NCBI GenBank assembly: GCA_947579605.1
Contig: OX388312.1
Coordinates: forward strand, 17,941,313-18,005,312
Reading direction: 5' to 3'
Length of the DNA: 64,000 nt
DNA from: Athripsodes cinereus
Lineage: Eukaryota > Arthropoda > Insecta > Trichoptera > Leptoceridae
The notes under the pieces were generated by a model. That model had not been told where the DNA came from. It ran no database searches and saw only the letters and a list, made by a program, of their open reading frames with translations. The translations under genes were made by a program, and so were the position numbers. Below are positions 37,031 through 48,789 of this stretch, piece by piece (position 1 is the stretch's first letter; each line of letters begins with the position of its first letter).

Positions 37031-39240
37031 AATTAATAAAAATTAACACATATTATTTTGTACTTCTACTAAATTTAATAATATATGCATTTTATTTTTT
37101 AGTTTGATTTAACTTCTAGTTGCATCTGTCTTGAATGTGATAGATATTATGATGTCGGAATAAAGTAGGCATGGCCCTTTTTTTAGCCTATACAATTCTA
37201 TCTAATATCAGCCATCTGTTTATTGGAATATGTATGTGGATTAAGGCTGTGACGTTGAATGGTCAACTATGAATATCAGGAGCTTATAAGTACGAGTTGT
37301 ACGTACCTATTTTTTTAACAAAAAGACAATATAAACGAGATATTATAAAATCATATGACAAGAATCTCATTAGCCGTTGCAGATTGTATGTAGATAAGCT
37401 TATACAAAACAAATAAATGGTGTAAACACAACCTTTATGTATACATACTCACATTTAATTAACATTCATATGCATGTAAAGTTATTTTCCTTCAATGTTT
37501 CTAGAACTTATTTCTACACTTTGGATTTTCTTCACTGATAACAATGATTAATTAACAAATCAAGTGTTTGTTTACTCTATAGATGTAGGTTGTAAGTGTA
37601 GGTTGTAGTAATGTTTTATAATATTGCAAAAGATTTTATTTAAAGTAGGTACCTTTTTTATAATTTTTTTTAAGAATTATTTTCGTTTAATATCTGCAAG
37701 ATCACTTCGTAAGAATGTGAGTAATTTGAGCACAAAGAAAAACATCAGTTTTGAAAACCATTAAAAAAAGTGGTACTACACTTGATTATTTTTATCAAAT
37801 ATTCTAGCTTGAAGTACTGAAAATACCCTGTCTAGTTTCAAAAGCACTCAGCTCTTTAATACCTTCAATTAAATTGTGATTAATAGTGTACAGTTTATTT
37901 TTATTTAATTAAGAACTACATAGTTTCGCTTCTTGTATAATATATCATGTATTTCTTCATTTAAAATGCAAAGTTTAAGGTTTATTGTGTTATTACGAAA
38001 GAGTGGCATGAAAAGAATGAAAACATTGTTTGTACTTGAATCGTAGCATTTCATGTAAAATAATACACATTAATAATATATTTAATTTGTTGATACAGTA
38101 TATAACATAAAGAGTATCTTTGTTATTCGTTAATGATATGATATTATTTTTGATAGACATTTTGTTTGTTTTGAATATAAATATTATTGTACATTGATAT
38201 TGCAATAAACACATATTATTAAATGAAAGGTCAATGGCATTGCGTTTACTTGATTTGATGTTCCTTATCGAATTCAACAACTCAATCACGCTATTGTAAC
38301 CAATATAAAACCATAGGCAACTGATTATTATTTCAATAACGGAGGTCAGCAGTAAAATAAAGTTTAATGTGTTATTTCCGAAACTTCTTCTCTTTATTCT
38401 TCATCGCTCCACTAGGAACACAGGTTGAAACAAGCCTCCTTCACAGGACGATTCTACACTACATGTTCCCATCACATTTCTAATGTTCTGATGTTGTTAA
38501 TATCGACATGAGAATTGTGAAAGTTGAGAAAAATTGTGAAAAAGAATGGAGCATTGTCCAGGTCATCCGACTTGTGAAATGATATTTGCAAGGAGGTACG
38601 TATGTATTATTGTTTTAAGACAGAAAGCTAATTTATTTTTCTGGACTTTATGAAAAAAGAATCGTTTCCAACAGATTTACATCAAAACTACCGAATATAT
38701 TCGTTTTATTATATCTGAAAAGAATGCACTGACAAAAACTTTTTAAAGCTATAAAATAAAACACGACGTGTCTAAGTTATAAAATATTTATTTCATAATT
38801 AATTTTTGAGTATTGTCAATTTAGTTATCTTTATTCATATTTTGTTTTTCCATACATATATTTTAACACTTAATCATTATTTTACACTATGATTGAAACA
38901 CTAAGTAATTATTATATATTCCACTGTTAGAAATTTATCTTATGATCGACATTGTACTAAAAGGGCTACGTGGCTTTTTCAAGATTTATTGAGAAATTGT
39001 TGTATATTATGTTTTGTCGACCGATTTGACGCAAGAGTAAAATATAATTAAATTATTTAACGTAAGATACAGAATTACCTATAAACATTACAGGATGCTT
39101 ACACGAGTTGTACTACCTAACAATTCGACTGTTAGAACCAGAATAAGTAGTAGACTTTGTTTCGTATTCACAATGTATGCATATTTTGTACACACATATT
39201 ATTTGTATTGAAAATATGCCTAATTACTTATTTACTAGGA
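37031..39240. other. Intergenic DNA upstream of the glycine-rich gene array
   Basis: A LINE-tail scrap near 38390-38470 (CATCGCTCC...GGAACACAG...AAGCCTCCTTCAC) resembles 62843-62945. No gene is supported. It is the natural place for enhancers of the first gene, but none can be named by eye. Confidence 0.45.
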
Positions 39241-39267
39241 TTCTCCACAATAAACCGGAGATGGTTT

Positions 39268-39349
39268 GACCTCCAGCTTAATACCTCCCGCCAAAATATC
39301 AATCATCCACCCGGTATAAAAGTTCACAGTGTTTAGGTAAGAAGCATCA
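39268..39349 (+). promoter_or_regulatory. Core promoter of glycine-rich gene 1
   Basis: A 25-bp module GACCTCC-(8)-ACCTCCCGCC-type sits at 39268-39292, the TATA box TATAAAAG at 39315-39322, and the initiator TCACTT with its A at 39349. The spacing from TATA to initiator A is 34 bp, exactly as in the three paralogues. The predicted 5' UTR is 26 nt. Confidence 0.8.
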
Positions 39350-39374
39350 CTTGCAAATCAGTGATTTAGCAATC

Positions 39375-42300
39375 ATGAAGGTAAATCCTCCATTTGATCC
39401 TTTGTATTCTAAATATTATTAAATTAATAGTTAGACGTCACGTACGTATAAAGTGTCTGTGTGTTTATATATTATTATGTAGTGTGTGGTCAGTTAACGT
39501 GAAGTATGTAAATAACAACGCGTTCATCACCAAACATGTACTATGTAAAACAAAGAAAATGTGTAGACGAGTCGTTCGCGGATAAATAATAATACAAATG
39601 TAGTAACACCGTCTTGTGAAACATTGTAAAACACTTACGTTTGAACTTAAACGATACAATAATATATTTCTAAAGTACAAGGCTATAATACATTACAAAC
39701 TTACTCTCGTTACGTATCATAAAAGTCATGTACCCATTATAAAAGAGTGATTGTATAAGGTTTTTGTAAAGACGTGTTAATTTTGAAATTATTATTTTAC
39801 AAAATAATTTGGTCTAATTACAAAATTACACTCTCAAGACAATAATTATTACAACATAGTTAGTACGAGTAATTGAATAATATCTCCAACCACTTACATC
39901 GTGTTATTATTACGTTGGTGTTATTCGAATCTCGACATGATGACATTGACCGTGAAAGTAGAGCAATTGTGTCTACACTCATAACACGAGATATGTAACT
40001 CTGTACATACTGTATGTAGCTACATAATATACCTACTCAAAAGTTAATACTAATGTTATTCAATCTCATATTTTGACCTGTTTTACTATACGTTACTAAA
40101 GATAGCCCAGAATAAATGAAAATTTTACTCACAAAATAATGTCTTTCTCAATTTTTTTTAAAAAACATGATTACATTTTAGAAATTCATAATGACTTTTT
40201 ATAAAATTTCAAACTGCAGCTGTTGTTTTATAGCCATTATACGCCCAAAATATTTGATATTAATAAGGAATAATTTCAGTCAGGCATAAAATCGGAACCA
40301 TAATTATACTTATAAAGAGTGGATTAACGACAATACAAAATGTATATGTTGACATGGATACTGGCCTGCTCGTCTTTTGTTTTGGAGATGTCACCATTAT
40401 AGACATAATTTCTTACGTTATGAACATAATTGATGTTCATTTGTTTTGACGAGCATATAGTTCGTTTGATTTTTTGATAATGCATCCATTTTATTTATTT
40501 ATTTATGCTCGGAACAAAACAATTTTTTTTGAGTAAGCTCTCATTTAGTATTATGTACTATTCTATGGTGTAGTAAAAGCTTGAATATCGGTTATCCTGT
40601 GTGTTTGATTTACATACATCTTGATAATTACCGCATAATAGAGCAGAAATTATTAATTTTGTATTACCTCATATTGTAATACTATTTTTATCCAAATAAA
40701 CATTATTAATTAAAAATTTATTTGCTGGCTACCCCACATGGGGTATCAGAATGTCTTTCAGAGGTATTTAATATTTTTTTCATATTTCCAACAACGCACA
40801 ATATAGCATTAGTGAGTTCCTAAATAATGAGATGATGTCACTACTATATCACGTTATAATCGAATGTTCAATTTGATGTCTTATTGGTTTCCTAATTTTT
40901 ATAATTTTCCATACTTATTTTATTTTCACATGTTCTCTGTAATAAAATAATTACCCCGTTTTATGCAAAATTTAAACTAAACAATAGAATGTAATTTGTG
41001 TGTTAAATGATTGGTCATTTGATTGCTAGAAATATGTGTGTATTCAGTTATTGTATAAATACATATTTTAATTACTTATTAAAATTATTATTGTTTATTT
41101 TGTCCTTCTTGCATATCATCATTCACTTAACAAAATCAACAAATCAGCTTACATAAGAAAAAATGTGATGATATGCAGTAGCGAGATTGTCACTTTATTT
41201 GTTTGCATTGCAAATTATTGAATGAACTTTATTTATTTTCTAGGTCTTTGTTTGTCTCCTGGCTTTGACAGCCATCGCCCATGCTGGTGGATTCGGTGGC
41301 GGATATGGCGGAGGCCACGGTGGTGGTGGCTTTGGCGGTGGCGGCTTTGGAGGTGGTCATGGAGGTGGTGGTTATGGCAGAAGCTTAGGAGGATCTGGCG
41401 GTGGATGGAAAAGCGGAGGAGGTGGTGGATATAGTGGCGGATGGAAAAGCGGAGGAGGCGGTGGATTTGGAGGCGGCCACGGTGGCGGTGGCTTCGGTGG
41501 CGGCGGTTATGGCGGAGGAATTAAGAGTGGTGGATTTGGAGGCGGTGGATTTGGAGGATTCGGTGGTGGACATGGTGGATTTGGAGGCGGCGGTCACGGT
41601 GGAGGATTCAAAAGTGGCGGATTCGGAGGTGGTGGTCACGGCGGAGGATTTGGAGGCGGTGGATATTCCAAGAGCATAGGAGGATTCGGCGGTGGATGGA
41701 AGAGCGGTGGAGGAGGTGGATACGGAGGCGGTGGATTCGGAGGAGGCGGATATGGTGGTGGAGGTAAGATAATTTTTTAATTAATACAATTTAACACTGT
41801 AGTTTTTTGACGCTGGTTACACGAGTAGTAATTGTAAAAACAAACTATAATGTTATTTGAAAATATAAAATAAAAATCGTATACTTGTACATAGATGAAC
41901 TTTATTATTCCCAAAGATTTTTCGTTGCAAACTCCATCATTACATTATCTACTAATTATGTAGCTCAGTAGCTTGCTCTGAAAGTCTTATAGGATCAGTA
42001 AAACTCGTTCAAGTGAAATGAACAATTTATTAACGCATAAATGAATAGTCATATTATCTAAAATAAAAGATTGAAGATAAGTTAAAACGGTGTTTCAAAG
42101 GTTAAAAATAAATATGGAATAATAATTTGGATTAATTTCTGTCGATTTTCTCTAATAATATATATGACCCTATTCAAGTGTAAAATCAGAAGATAATTTA
42201 TTTTTCTTTTTATGCTACATATTTAAGTAAAATATTAATTTATTGCTTTTACAGGAAAATTCGGAGGTGGTGGATGGCAAAAGGGAGGTGAGTAGACAAT

Positions 42301-43418
42301 ATATTGCTACTGTTTTATTATAGTAATATAGTTTTCCTGTGTCCTATAATATGCGAGTGTATGTATATACTATATACCACAAGTGGGAAAACTAATATAC
42401 TAACTGCTGCATGTAGTAAATATAAAGGTCGTCCTTTCCATGCCAATAATAAATACTATATAGGGTGATTGACATACCTCAACGTTGAATTGATGATGAT
42501 GATGACGAGTGATGTCTTACGTGATGTAATGTAATGTGTTCATTACACATTTAGATAATCTCCCTCCCTCTCATAATTTTTGATTTGATTTATTGATTGA
42601 ATTTTTGAATTGTTCGGGTGAATGTGCAGTTGAATGCGAGTGAGACGACAAAATTAAAATAATCTTAATCAGCAGAATGTGTCGCACGGTTTTTGGATGG
42701 CTGCGTAGTGAAATGTTTCTCTATTTTTTAATGTATTTTGTATTAGGTATATACGAGTATATATTTGTCATCTATTTTGTGTTTTAAGTTTGAATAAATA
42801 AATAAATATCCTCTGATACGAAGACAAGATTATAAAAAATGTGACGATCCAAGGTTTAATTTATTTGAATACATATTTTTATAGTTTTTATATACTTTTC
42901 TCAAGCACATCATTCAGACGCCATTGTTTTGTACTCACTAACAATGGCATGGTTAATTTATTATTAAAATACCTACCGCTATGCATATCTGAATACAATT
43001 ACCAACTTACAAATATCTTTGATTGTTTAAATCAGTAGTAAGAACTGTAAAGTAATTTTCCTTAGATTATCAATAATTGATTGACAATTATTGTCCTTGA
43101 TAGTGATGCGGTTAACGTACCGCCTTTACATGTCCTTTACATAAAAATATCCCATTAATTCTAAATGTCTTGTCTTGATGACACTGCAAGAATGCCTTAA
43201 TCTTATCTCATTAACATGAAAAAAGTATAATTGTGTGAGATGTTGTAATGACAGAAAGAGAGAGAGAGAGAGATAAAAGATAGAAAAGATTTATCTATAT
43301 TTGAATTAAGCATTTCATAATTATCGAGTGCGGTTTAAGCAGGGCAAGATTCAAATTCAATAATTCATTTCTTGTTATTATGAATTTAATTTATTTTTTT
43401 GTTGTTTCAGGATGGTAA
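39375..43418 (+). CDS. Secreted glycine-rich structural protein, gene 1 (four coding exons)
   Basis: Coding exons are 39375-39380 (ATG AAG), 41244-41763, 42255-42287 and 43411-43418, all with GT/AG borders. The sum is 567 nt, or 188 residues. The protein starts MKVFVCLLALTAIAHA, a good signal peptide with cleavage after AHA. The mature part is mostly Gly, in GGGFGGG, GGWKSGGGGG and GGHGG blocks, with Phe, Tyr, Trp, His, Ser and Lys as spacers. It ends GKFGGGGWQKGGW. Such proteins are secreted matrix components. In insects they are usually called glycine-rich cuticular proteins, though names like acanthoscurrin-like or holotricin-like are also used, so cuticle is an inference. It differs from its paralogues by Trp-Lys-Ser motifs and by the extra 33-nt exon. 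A polyadenylation signal AATAAA lies at 43529-43534. The start codon is fixed by the promoter and by conservation among paralogues. Confidence 0.88.
39381..41243 (+). other. Gene 1 intron 1
   Basis: Phase-0 intron, GTAAAT...TTTCTAG, 1863 bp, much longer than in its paralogues. It carries LINE-tail scraps near 40490-40530 and 41090-41200 and a repeat A scrap (GGCTACCCCACATGGGGTA) near 40728. No nested gene is seen. Confidence 0.7.
41764..43410 (+). other. Gene 1 introns 2 and 3 with the small exon between
   Basis: Intron 2 is 41764-42254 and intron 3 is 42288-43410, both phase 1, around the 33-nt exon. Intron 3 holds a degraded repeat A copy (about 42375-42455), a LINE 3' UTR ending in AATAAATAAATAAAT (42585-42812) and a (GA)n run at about 43256-43273. 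Confidence 0.65.
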
Positions 43419-43528
43419 TTAATACCATGAATAAGATTCCTCAACGATGTCAGTGTACCTTCAATTTGCAAACCTATGTCCAGCATTATCTTATATAAGA
43501 TAATAATGTAAATATTCTTGCCTTCTGT

Positions 43529-43534
43529 AATAAA
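43529..43534 (+). terminator. Polyadenylation signal of gene 1
   Basis: AATAAA lies 111 nt after the stop codon. The following AGTCAATTCTCAAAT resembles the sequence after the signal in gene 2 (GTCAATAT), which supports it as the real 3' end. Confidence 0.7.
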
Positions 43535-43686
43535 GTCAATTCTCAAATATTATATTTTTTTTATTTTGAACCATAAACTACCCCTATGATACTAATTTTG
43601 GCAAACGAATTTCTAGATAATCTCAGCATGAATATTAAGGGTTGGTTGGGGAATATTGCATTGGTACACAAGTAGTAGAGTTCCAT

Positions 43687-43954
43687 AATTGGATAAATTG
43701 AAATAAGATAAATTGGATAAATTCATTTTACTGTAAATTAAGCAAACATGAGAGAGACGTCTTAGGTCTTAGGATTAATAATGACAAGTAAGTCGAAGAA
43801 TAATTGACAATGTCCTTGAAAGACGAAAAAATTCTCAATAAAAATGAATACTGGAAGTAGAAAAAAAATGTTTTTAATTTCATTCAATAAGACGTCTCTT
43901 TCGTGTTTGTTCAATCTATTGTAAAACAAAACATTTGTATCAATTTATCCAAAT
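43687..43954. mobile_element. TIR/foldback element between genes 1 and 2
   Basis: Outer words AATTGGATAAATT (43687) and CAATTTATCCAAAT (43941-43954) face each other. Inner words GAGAGACGTCTTA (43751) and TAAGACGTCTCTTTC (43888) do so too, with GCAAACATGAGAG against TTTCGTGTTTG. The arms are about 65-75 bp and somewhat diverged. The interior matches 5920-6045. No ORF. Confidence 0.65.
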
Positions 43955-43959
43955 AGGTC

Positions 43960-46900
43960 AACAGATGTGTAAGAGCATATCCTAAGTACTTAGATAGGTA
44001 CTTTTTTATTAATGGTTTCTACCTAATGTGAGTGTTTTTGCACACACCTATTACGAAAATTATAATCATTATTTCTCAAATATACAAAGGCCTGTTGGGA
44101 AACAACCTTACCTATATTTTATTTAAAAAAATGTTTTCAGTCTGCCTTCTTATTGTACTAAATAATAACGTTCATAAAAAACAAACAAATCATTTATTCT
44201 GTATCACAAACTTAATGGTTTTGAATAGTATAACACTTTAAATATATTTATAGTAATCACCTACCAATTGATGTTAAAGCATGTGAAAGTAAAGAGATTA
44301 ATTCCAATATCTTTTATTATGCCATGAACTATATCAAGTAGAGAAATATATTTTGAGATATACTATGGTGGTTTGTATAGATGCAGAGACAAAATACATT
44401 TACCTATGAGGAAAACTTATTTCTTATTATCAGAATAGATGTGTTATTTTATACATACGGATATCTGTTGGAAGCTCAAGATCAGCTGCTGTCCTTCTAT
44501 GTATTTTCCATTGCCTTAGTCTAGCGAAGGTTAAATAAAATGAGTCACTTATTATGACGATAAAATAATACATTCCGAAGTGTGTTTATTTCCATATTAC
44601 AAAAACAAAAGGATGTTGTTTATGTTAGGGACATGTTCATTATTCAATTGTTATGCAAAATAGATAAAGATTTACATAGCTTAGCTTAGATACTATGAGT
44701 TGTTTCTGAATTGTTCCATGGTAGGTACACCTGCACACAATTTTGTATTATTCTGTGTTTACAAAGAACATGTCACCTAATCTAAAATAAAAGATAGAAT
44801 AGGAACCATAAAAGATAAATAGGAAAATAAGGGAAAATCAGTTTTATAAATATGCATTTATCTTAATGAGGTAAAGATAAGTTTTTCTATAAAAAAGAAC
44901 TTAAGTAAAAAAAAAGTGATGAAAAAATGTTCTTTTTTATCATCTTCGCTAGGTACTGTAATATATTCGGTAGCTATCCCACCTAATTATTGACTTCAAA
45001 TGGACATCATTTTTTTCCGTCAATAATTAAGTCATTAAGTCAGTTAATAAGTAACTATTACAACAGGTTTCTCGGACAAAGAAAACTGAGGTAAGTAAAA
45101 ATAAAACTAAGAAGTAGGTATGAATATAATATTTCTAACTTCAAATTATTTCATACGAATGTATAACAGACGTGTTGCGAATATTATATAAGTTTCTAAA
45201 GGTTATTCTTATAAGTTTGATTATCTTTTATAGATAGCTTGAAGGTATTGTTATTTTCACTTTTAAAACATATGTTAAACGATAAGAATATAAATACTTT
45301 ATTCTCTTTATGAATCCAGTAATATAATTCGAGTAAAAAATATAAACCTATATCAAAATCACAACTTATCATTTCTGGCTATAAAAAAAAATTACAATAT
45401 TATGATCGAATATTTAAAATTAACATAAGAGCGCCAAAATAGAATTTAGATAGGTCAAGATTCATTCATAAAATGTCAAGTAATTCACATATCAATATAA
45501 TTTGAAAAATATTATTTTCATTGAACAAATACAGACATCAAAGTATCACCAAATTTATTTGTAGTAAAATGTCGAGAAAACCAAAAACCAAAAAGATTTT
45601 GACTAAACTAAACCAAATATTTTTCCATGCGAACTTTGATTTCCTCCGTTAGTTTTCACAAAAAAAAGTCATACGATTTAGCTGTTTTGGTAAATACAGT
45701 TTTATAGAATTCAACACAATGAATATTTCTGCACATCTACATGATTATAAATGAAACAATTTTTTTTTAAGTTGTTCGATATTTAGATAAACGTCAAAAA
45801 GTATTTTATAATTACTTTATTTTATTTTTATTTTTTCTTTATTAATACAACAGCACATTATATTACAAAGTAATCTCATTATGAAATTTGAAAACTTATC
45901 TGGCTTCCATAAACTGTAATAATTCTATTAAATTATTTTATTGCTGTATTTGATGAAATAAATATTTTATATCACTTTGTTTTATTAGTGTTCCTTTAGT
46001 TCAATAAATTTGTGCATACCTAACAATTGAGTGAAAATAAACTGAAATAAATTTCATTTCCTCTTTTAAAGTTATATAAATGTATGAATGTTAATAGACA
46101 TTAACAATAACAAACAAATATGTATATTATACAAGGCTTTTATCGACAATTACCTTAATGGTTTGTGCTACTATTGTTACTTTAAAAGTATTTGATCATT
46201 TCTTTTATCACACAATGCCCACACATTAACTAATATATATTTTTACAAAATAAATATAGATAATAACTTTAAAAATAACTGAATACCACCTATTCTGAAT
46301 GTCATTATTTATTGGCACAGAGGGCGATAACATTATATTTATTTTCATGTAGTTAACTTGCTATTTAACCCACAACTTGTGAGATGTGCTGTAATGGTAT
46401 AGATAGATAGATGTATGAATTAATAAAAAGCTCACAATAAACTCAATTGCATTTTTTTACAGATAACATTATCTAGTTTTTGAGGTGCATCACGTGATAA
46501 ATAAAAAAATATCGACACTTTAAAAAAAAATTAAAAACTTTAATTAATGACCGTTAATTAAAAACTTTTATGTTTTATTTTTCGATTTCATGTTTTATTT
46601 TTTTTAAATGATTTTCAGACAATATAAAACTACCTAGATAGATAATAATTAATTATTCATAATTTATTTTAAAATATTTTATCGATTTCAATAATATTAT
46701 TCAATGAAAATTCAAACAATATTGTATACATACATTAGGCATTTTATAAATTATGTTTCTTTTACGCATGTATTGAATTTATATTAATTAGGTACCATAA
46801 AAGATAAACAACAAAACATATGGGTACATAGACATATATTCACACAGATTGAGCTTTTGCAAAAACTAATGATAACTGATTATTGATTAAAACGGACATC

Positions 46901-47120
46901 ATCGTTTATACTTAAATTTTATTTTTACGTTACACAAAACGCAGTGAATATTATCATAGATAATAAAAACCGATAGATCGATTTGTTAAAGCTTCTGTGT
47001 ACGAAGTTTCACACCAGCATCCTCTTAACAAACTGCCGAAACTACTGTTGTGTATTATGTTAATAAGACAAGTTAAATAACAACGATTTACCTGCTTAAA
47101 GATCAATAGTCATTATATTT
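43960..47120. other. Intergenic DNA between genes 1 and 2
   Basis: AT-rich, with T-rich LINE-like tracts near 45815 and a 46315 scrap of the CAGAGGGCGA module. No gene is supported. Confidence 0.5.
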
Positions 47121-47153
47121 AATGGATCCCCCGCACTGATTTAGAAATGGTTC

Positions 47154-47238
47154 GACCTCCATTTCCCAACCTCCCGCCATACCAAGTTCTCATCAGTTTG
47201 AGGTATAAAAGTACACGATTTTTAAGTAAACAACATCA
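47154..47238 (+). promoter_or_regulatory. Core promoter of glycine-rich gene 2
   Basis: The 25-bp module at 47154-47178 (GACCTCCATTTCCC then AACCTCCCGCC) is identical to that of gene 3. TATAAAAG is at 47204-47211 and the TCACTT initiator A is at 47238, again 34 bp from the first T of TATA. The 5' UTR is 26 nt. A CCCCGCACTGA word upstream is also shared with gene 3. Confidence 0.85.
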
Positions 47239-47263
47239 CTTGCAGTTTTGTGACTAAACAATC

Positions 47264-48626
47264 ATGAAGGTAAATTATATTTTTAATTAAAAAAAAATTG
47301 TTTGTGAAAAGTGAAGACAATGATGTTGTGTTGATATGAAACAATAGTTTGCCTAAAGTAAAAGTGTTGAAGAACCTCTGTAAAACTAAAATTTTATTTC
47401 AATACTCGTGCACTTACGCGACAAAAAATAATATTTCTATAAATATTTATCTTGTTGGATTTATTGCCAGTGTATTAAAACTTTAATAATTTACATAGTG
47501 CTATTATCATATTTTAGGAAGTGATTAATTTGTTTGATTACATATGTGATAAATCGTGATATCTATAATACCATACTTAAAGAGTATTTCTAATTTGTCG
47601 ATTGTTATTATTTTCAGGTATTCGTTTGCATATTGGCCCTTGTAGCCGTATCCCACGCCGGTTATTTGGGCGGTGGCGGAGGATTCGGTGGATCTGGCTT
47701 TGGTGGCGGCCATGGAGGCGGATACGGTGGATCAGGATTCGGAGGTGGAAAGGGAGGTTTTGGAGGTGGAATTGGGGGTTACACAGGCGGCGGTTACAGC
47801 GGTGGTGGATTCGGAGGTGGAAAAGGAGGCTTCGGAGGTGGATTTGGAGGACTAGGAGGATATAGCGGCGGACATGGAGGATACAGTGGTGGTGGATTAG
47901 GAGGTTACAGTGGAGGTGGATTCGGAGGTGGAAAAGGAGGATTCGGGGGTGGAATCGGAGGTTATAGCGGTGGACTCGGAGGATATGGCGGTGGAGGATT
48001 CGGCGGAGGAAAGGGAGGTTTCGGAGGTGGACTTGGAGGATACAGTGGTGGACATGGAGGTTACAGTGGTGGTGGATTCGGAGGATACAGTGGCGGCGGA
48101 TTAGGAGGATACAGTGGTGGTGGATTCGGAGGTGGAAAAGGAGGATTCGGAGGCAGATACGGAGGAATCGGAGGAGGCTATGGAGGAATCGGCGGTGGAT
48201 ATGGAGGTGGTTATGGAGGTGGAAAGGGAGGTAAGATATCACAACGTCTCATTTGATTGTTTACAATGATAGTCCGAGTCGAGAGAATGGTAAAAGTATA
48301 ACGGATTAAAAACCTCTGATAACAAATTAATTGACACAATTAGGTAATTGTATTTATTTTGTTTATGCTCGACTCATTCGCATGTTAATAAGATAGTTCA
48401 AAAGACAAAAACAGAATGTTCACAAAAACATATAAAACATAAATTCAGAGAATTTTTTTACTTTCTAAATATTACATTTACTTATCTTAGTATAATTTAA
48501 TTAAAAAAAAATCTTGTGTCAACATTTCGATAGATCTCTCACGAGTATTGACTACAGCTAAGTCACCTGCGAATTCATAATAATACTAATAATCACATTC
48601 TATTTGTTTTCTTTTCAGGATGGTAA
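47264..48626 (+). CDS. Secreted glycine-rich structural protein, gene 2 (three coding exons)
   Basis: Coding exons are 47264-47269 (ATG AAG), 47618-48230 and 48619-48626; total 627 nt, 208 residues. The product starts MKVFVCILALVAVSHA, a signal peptide, then GYLGGGGG. The body alternates GGGFGGGKGGFGGG with GGYSGG and GGLGGYSGG blocks and closes with GIGGGYGGGYGGGKGGW. Tyr is much more frequent than in genes 1 and 3, which in a matrix protein would offer oxidative cross-linking sites (inference). The gene layout is the same as gene 3, and the first 14 bases of exon 2 are identical to it. The long frames on the other strand and in other phases of exon 2 are shadows of the repetitive GGN codons. 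AATAAA follows at 48775-48780. Role in cuticle is likely but not proven. Confidence 0.9.
48231..48618 (+). other. Gene 2 last intron
   Basis: Phase-1 intron GTAAGA...TTTTCAG, 388 bp, splitting the final Gly codon from the GW-stop exon. Intron 1 of this gene is 47270-47617 (348 bp, phase 0). Neither contains a recognisable repeat. Confidence 0.75.
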
Positions 48627-48774
48627 TTATCTTTATGAATCATCTGAAGTGCATACTACATTGATTTCATCCTATCGTCACACCATCTACAAATAATAGT
48701 AACAATCCTATCAGCTTCTCATCACTAAAGACTGGATGTTTAAATATTGTAAATATCTATTTATTGAATTTCTT

Positions 48775-48780
48775 AATAAA
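48775..48780 (+). terminator. Polyadenylation signal of gene 2
   Basis: AATAAA, 149 nt after the stop, within TTCTTAATAAAAGAC. Confidence 0.7.
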
Positions 48781-48789
48781 AGACAATAG

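Noticed and set aside
37993..38289. 98-codon minus-strand frame
   Set aside because: Low-complexity Ile/Asn/Lys composition typical of AT-rich non-coding DNA; no supporting signals.
41222..41679. Alternative frames over gene 1 exon 2 (Arg/Trp-rich, Ala/Val-rich, Ser/Thr-rich)
   Set aside because: Shadows of the Gly-rich frame, which alone agrees with the splice sites and paralogues.
47577..48242. 221-codon minus-strand frame rich in His, Leu, Arg and Ile over gene 2 exon 2
   Set aside because: It is the complement of repetitive GGN codons; gene 2 has promoter, splice sites and poly-A signal on the plus strand.
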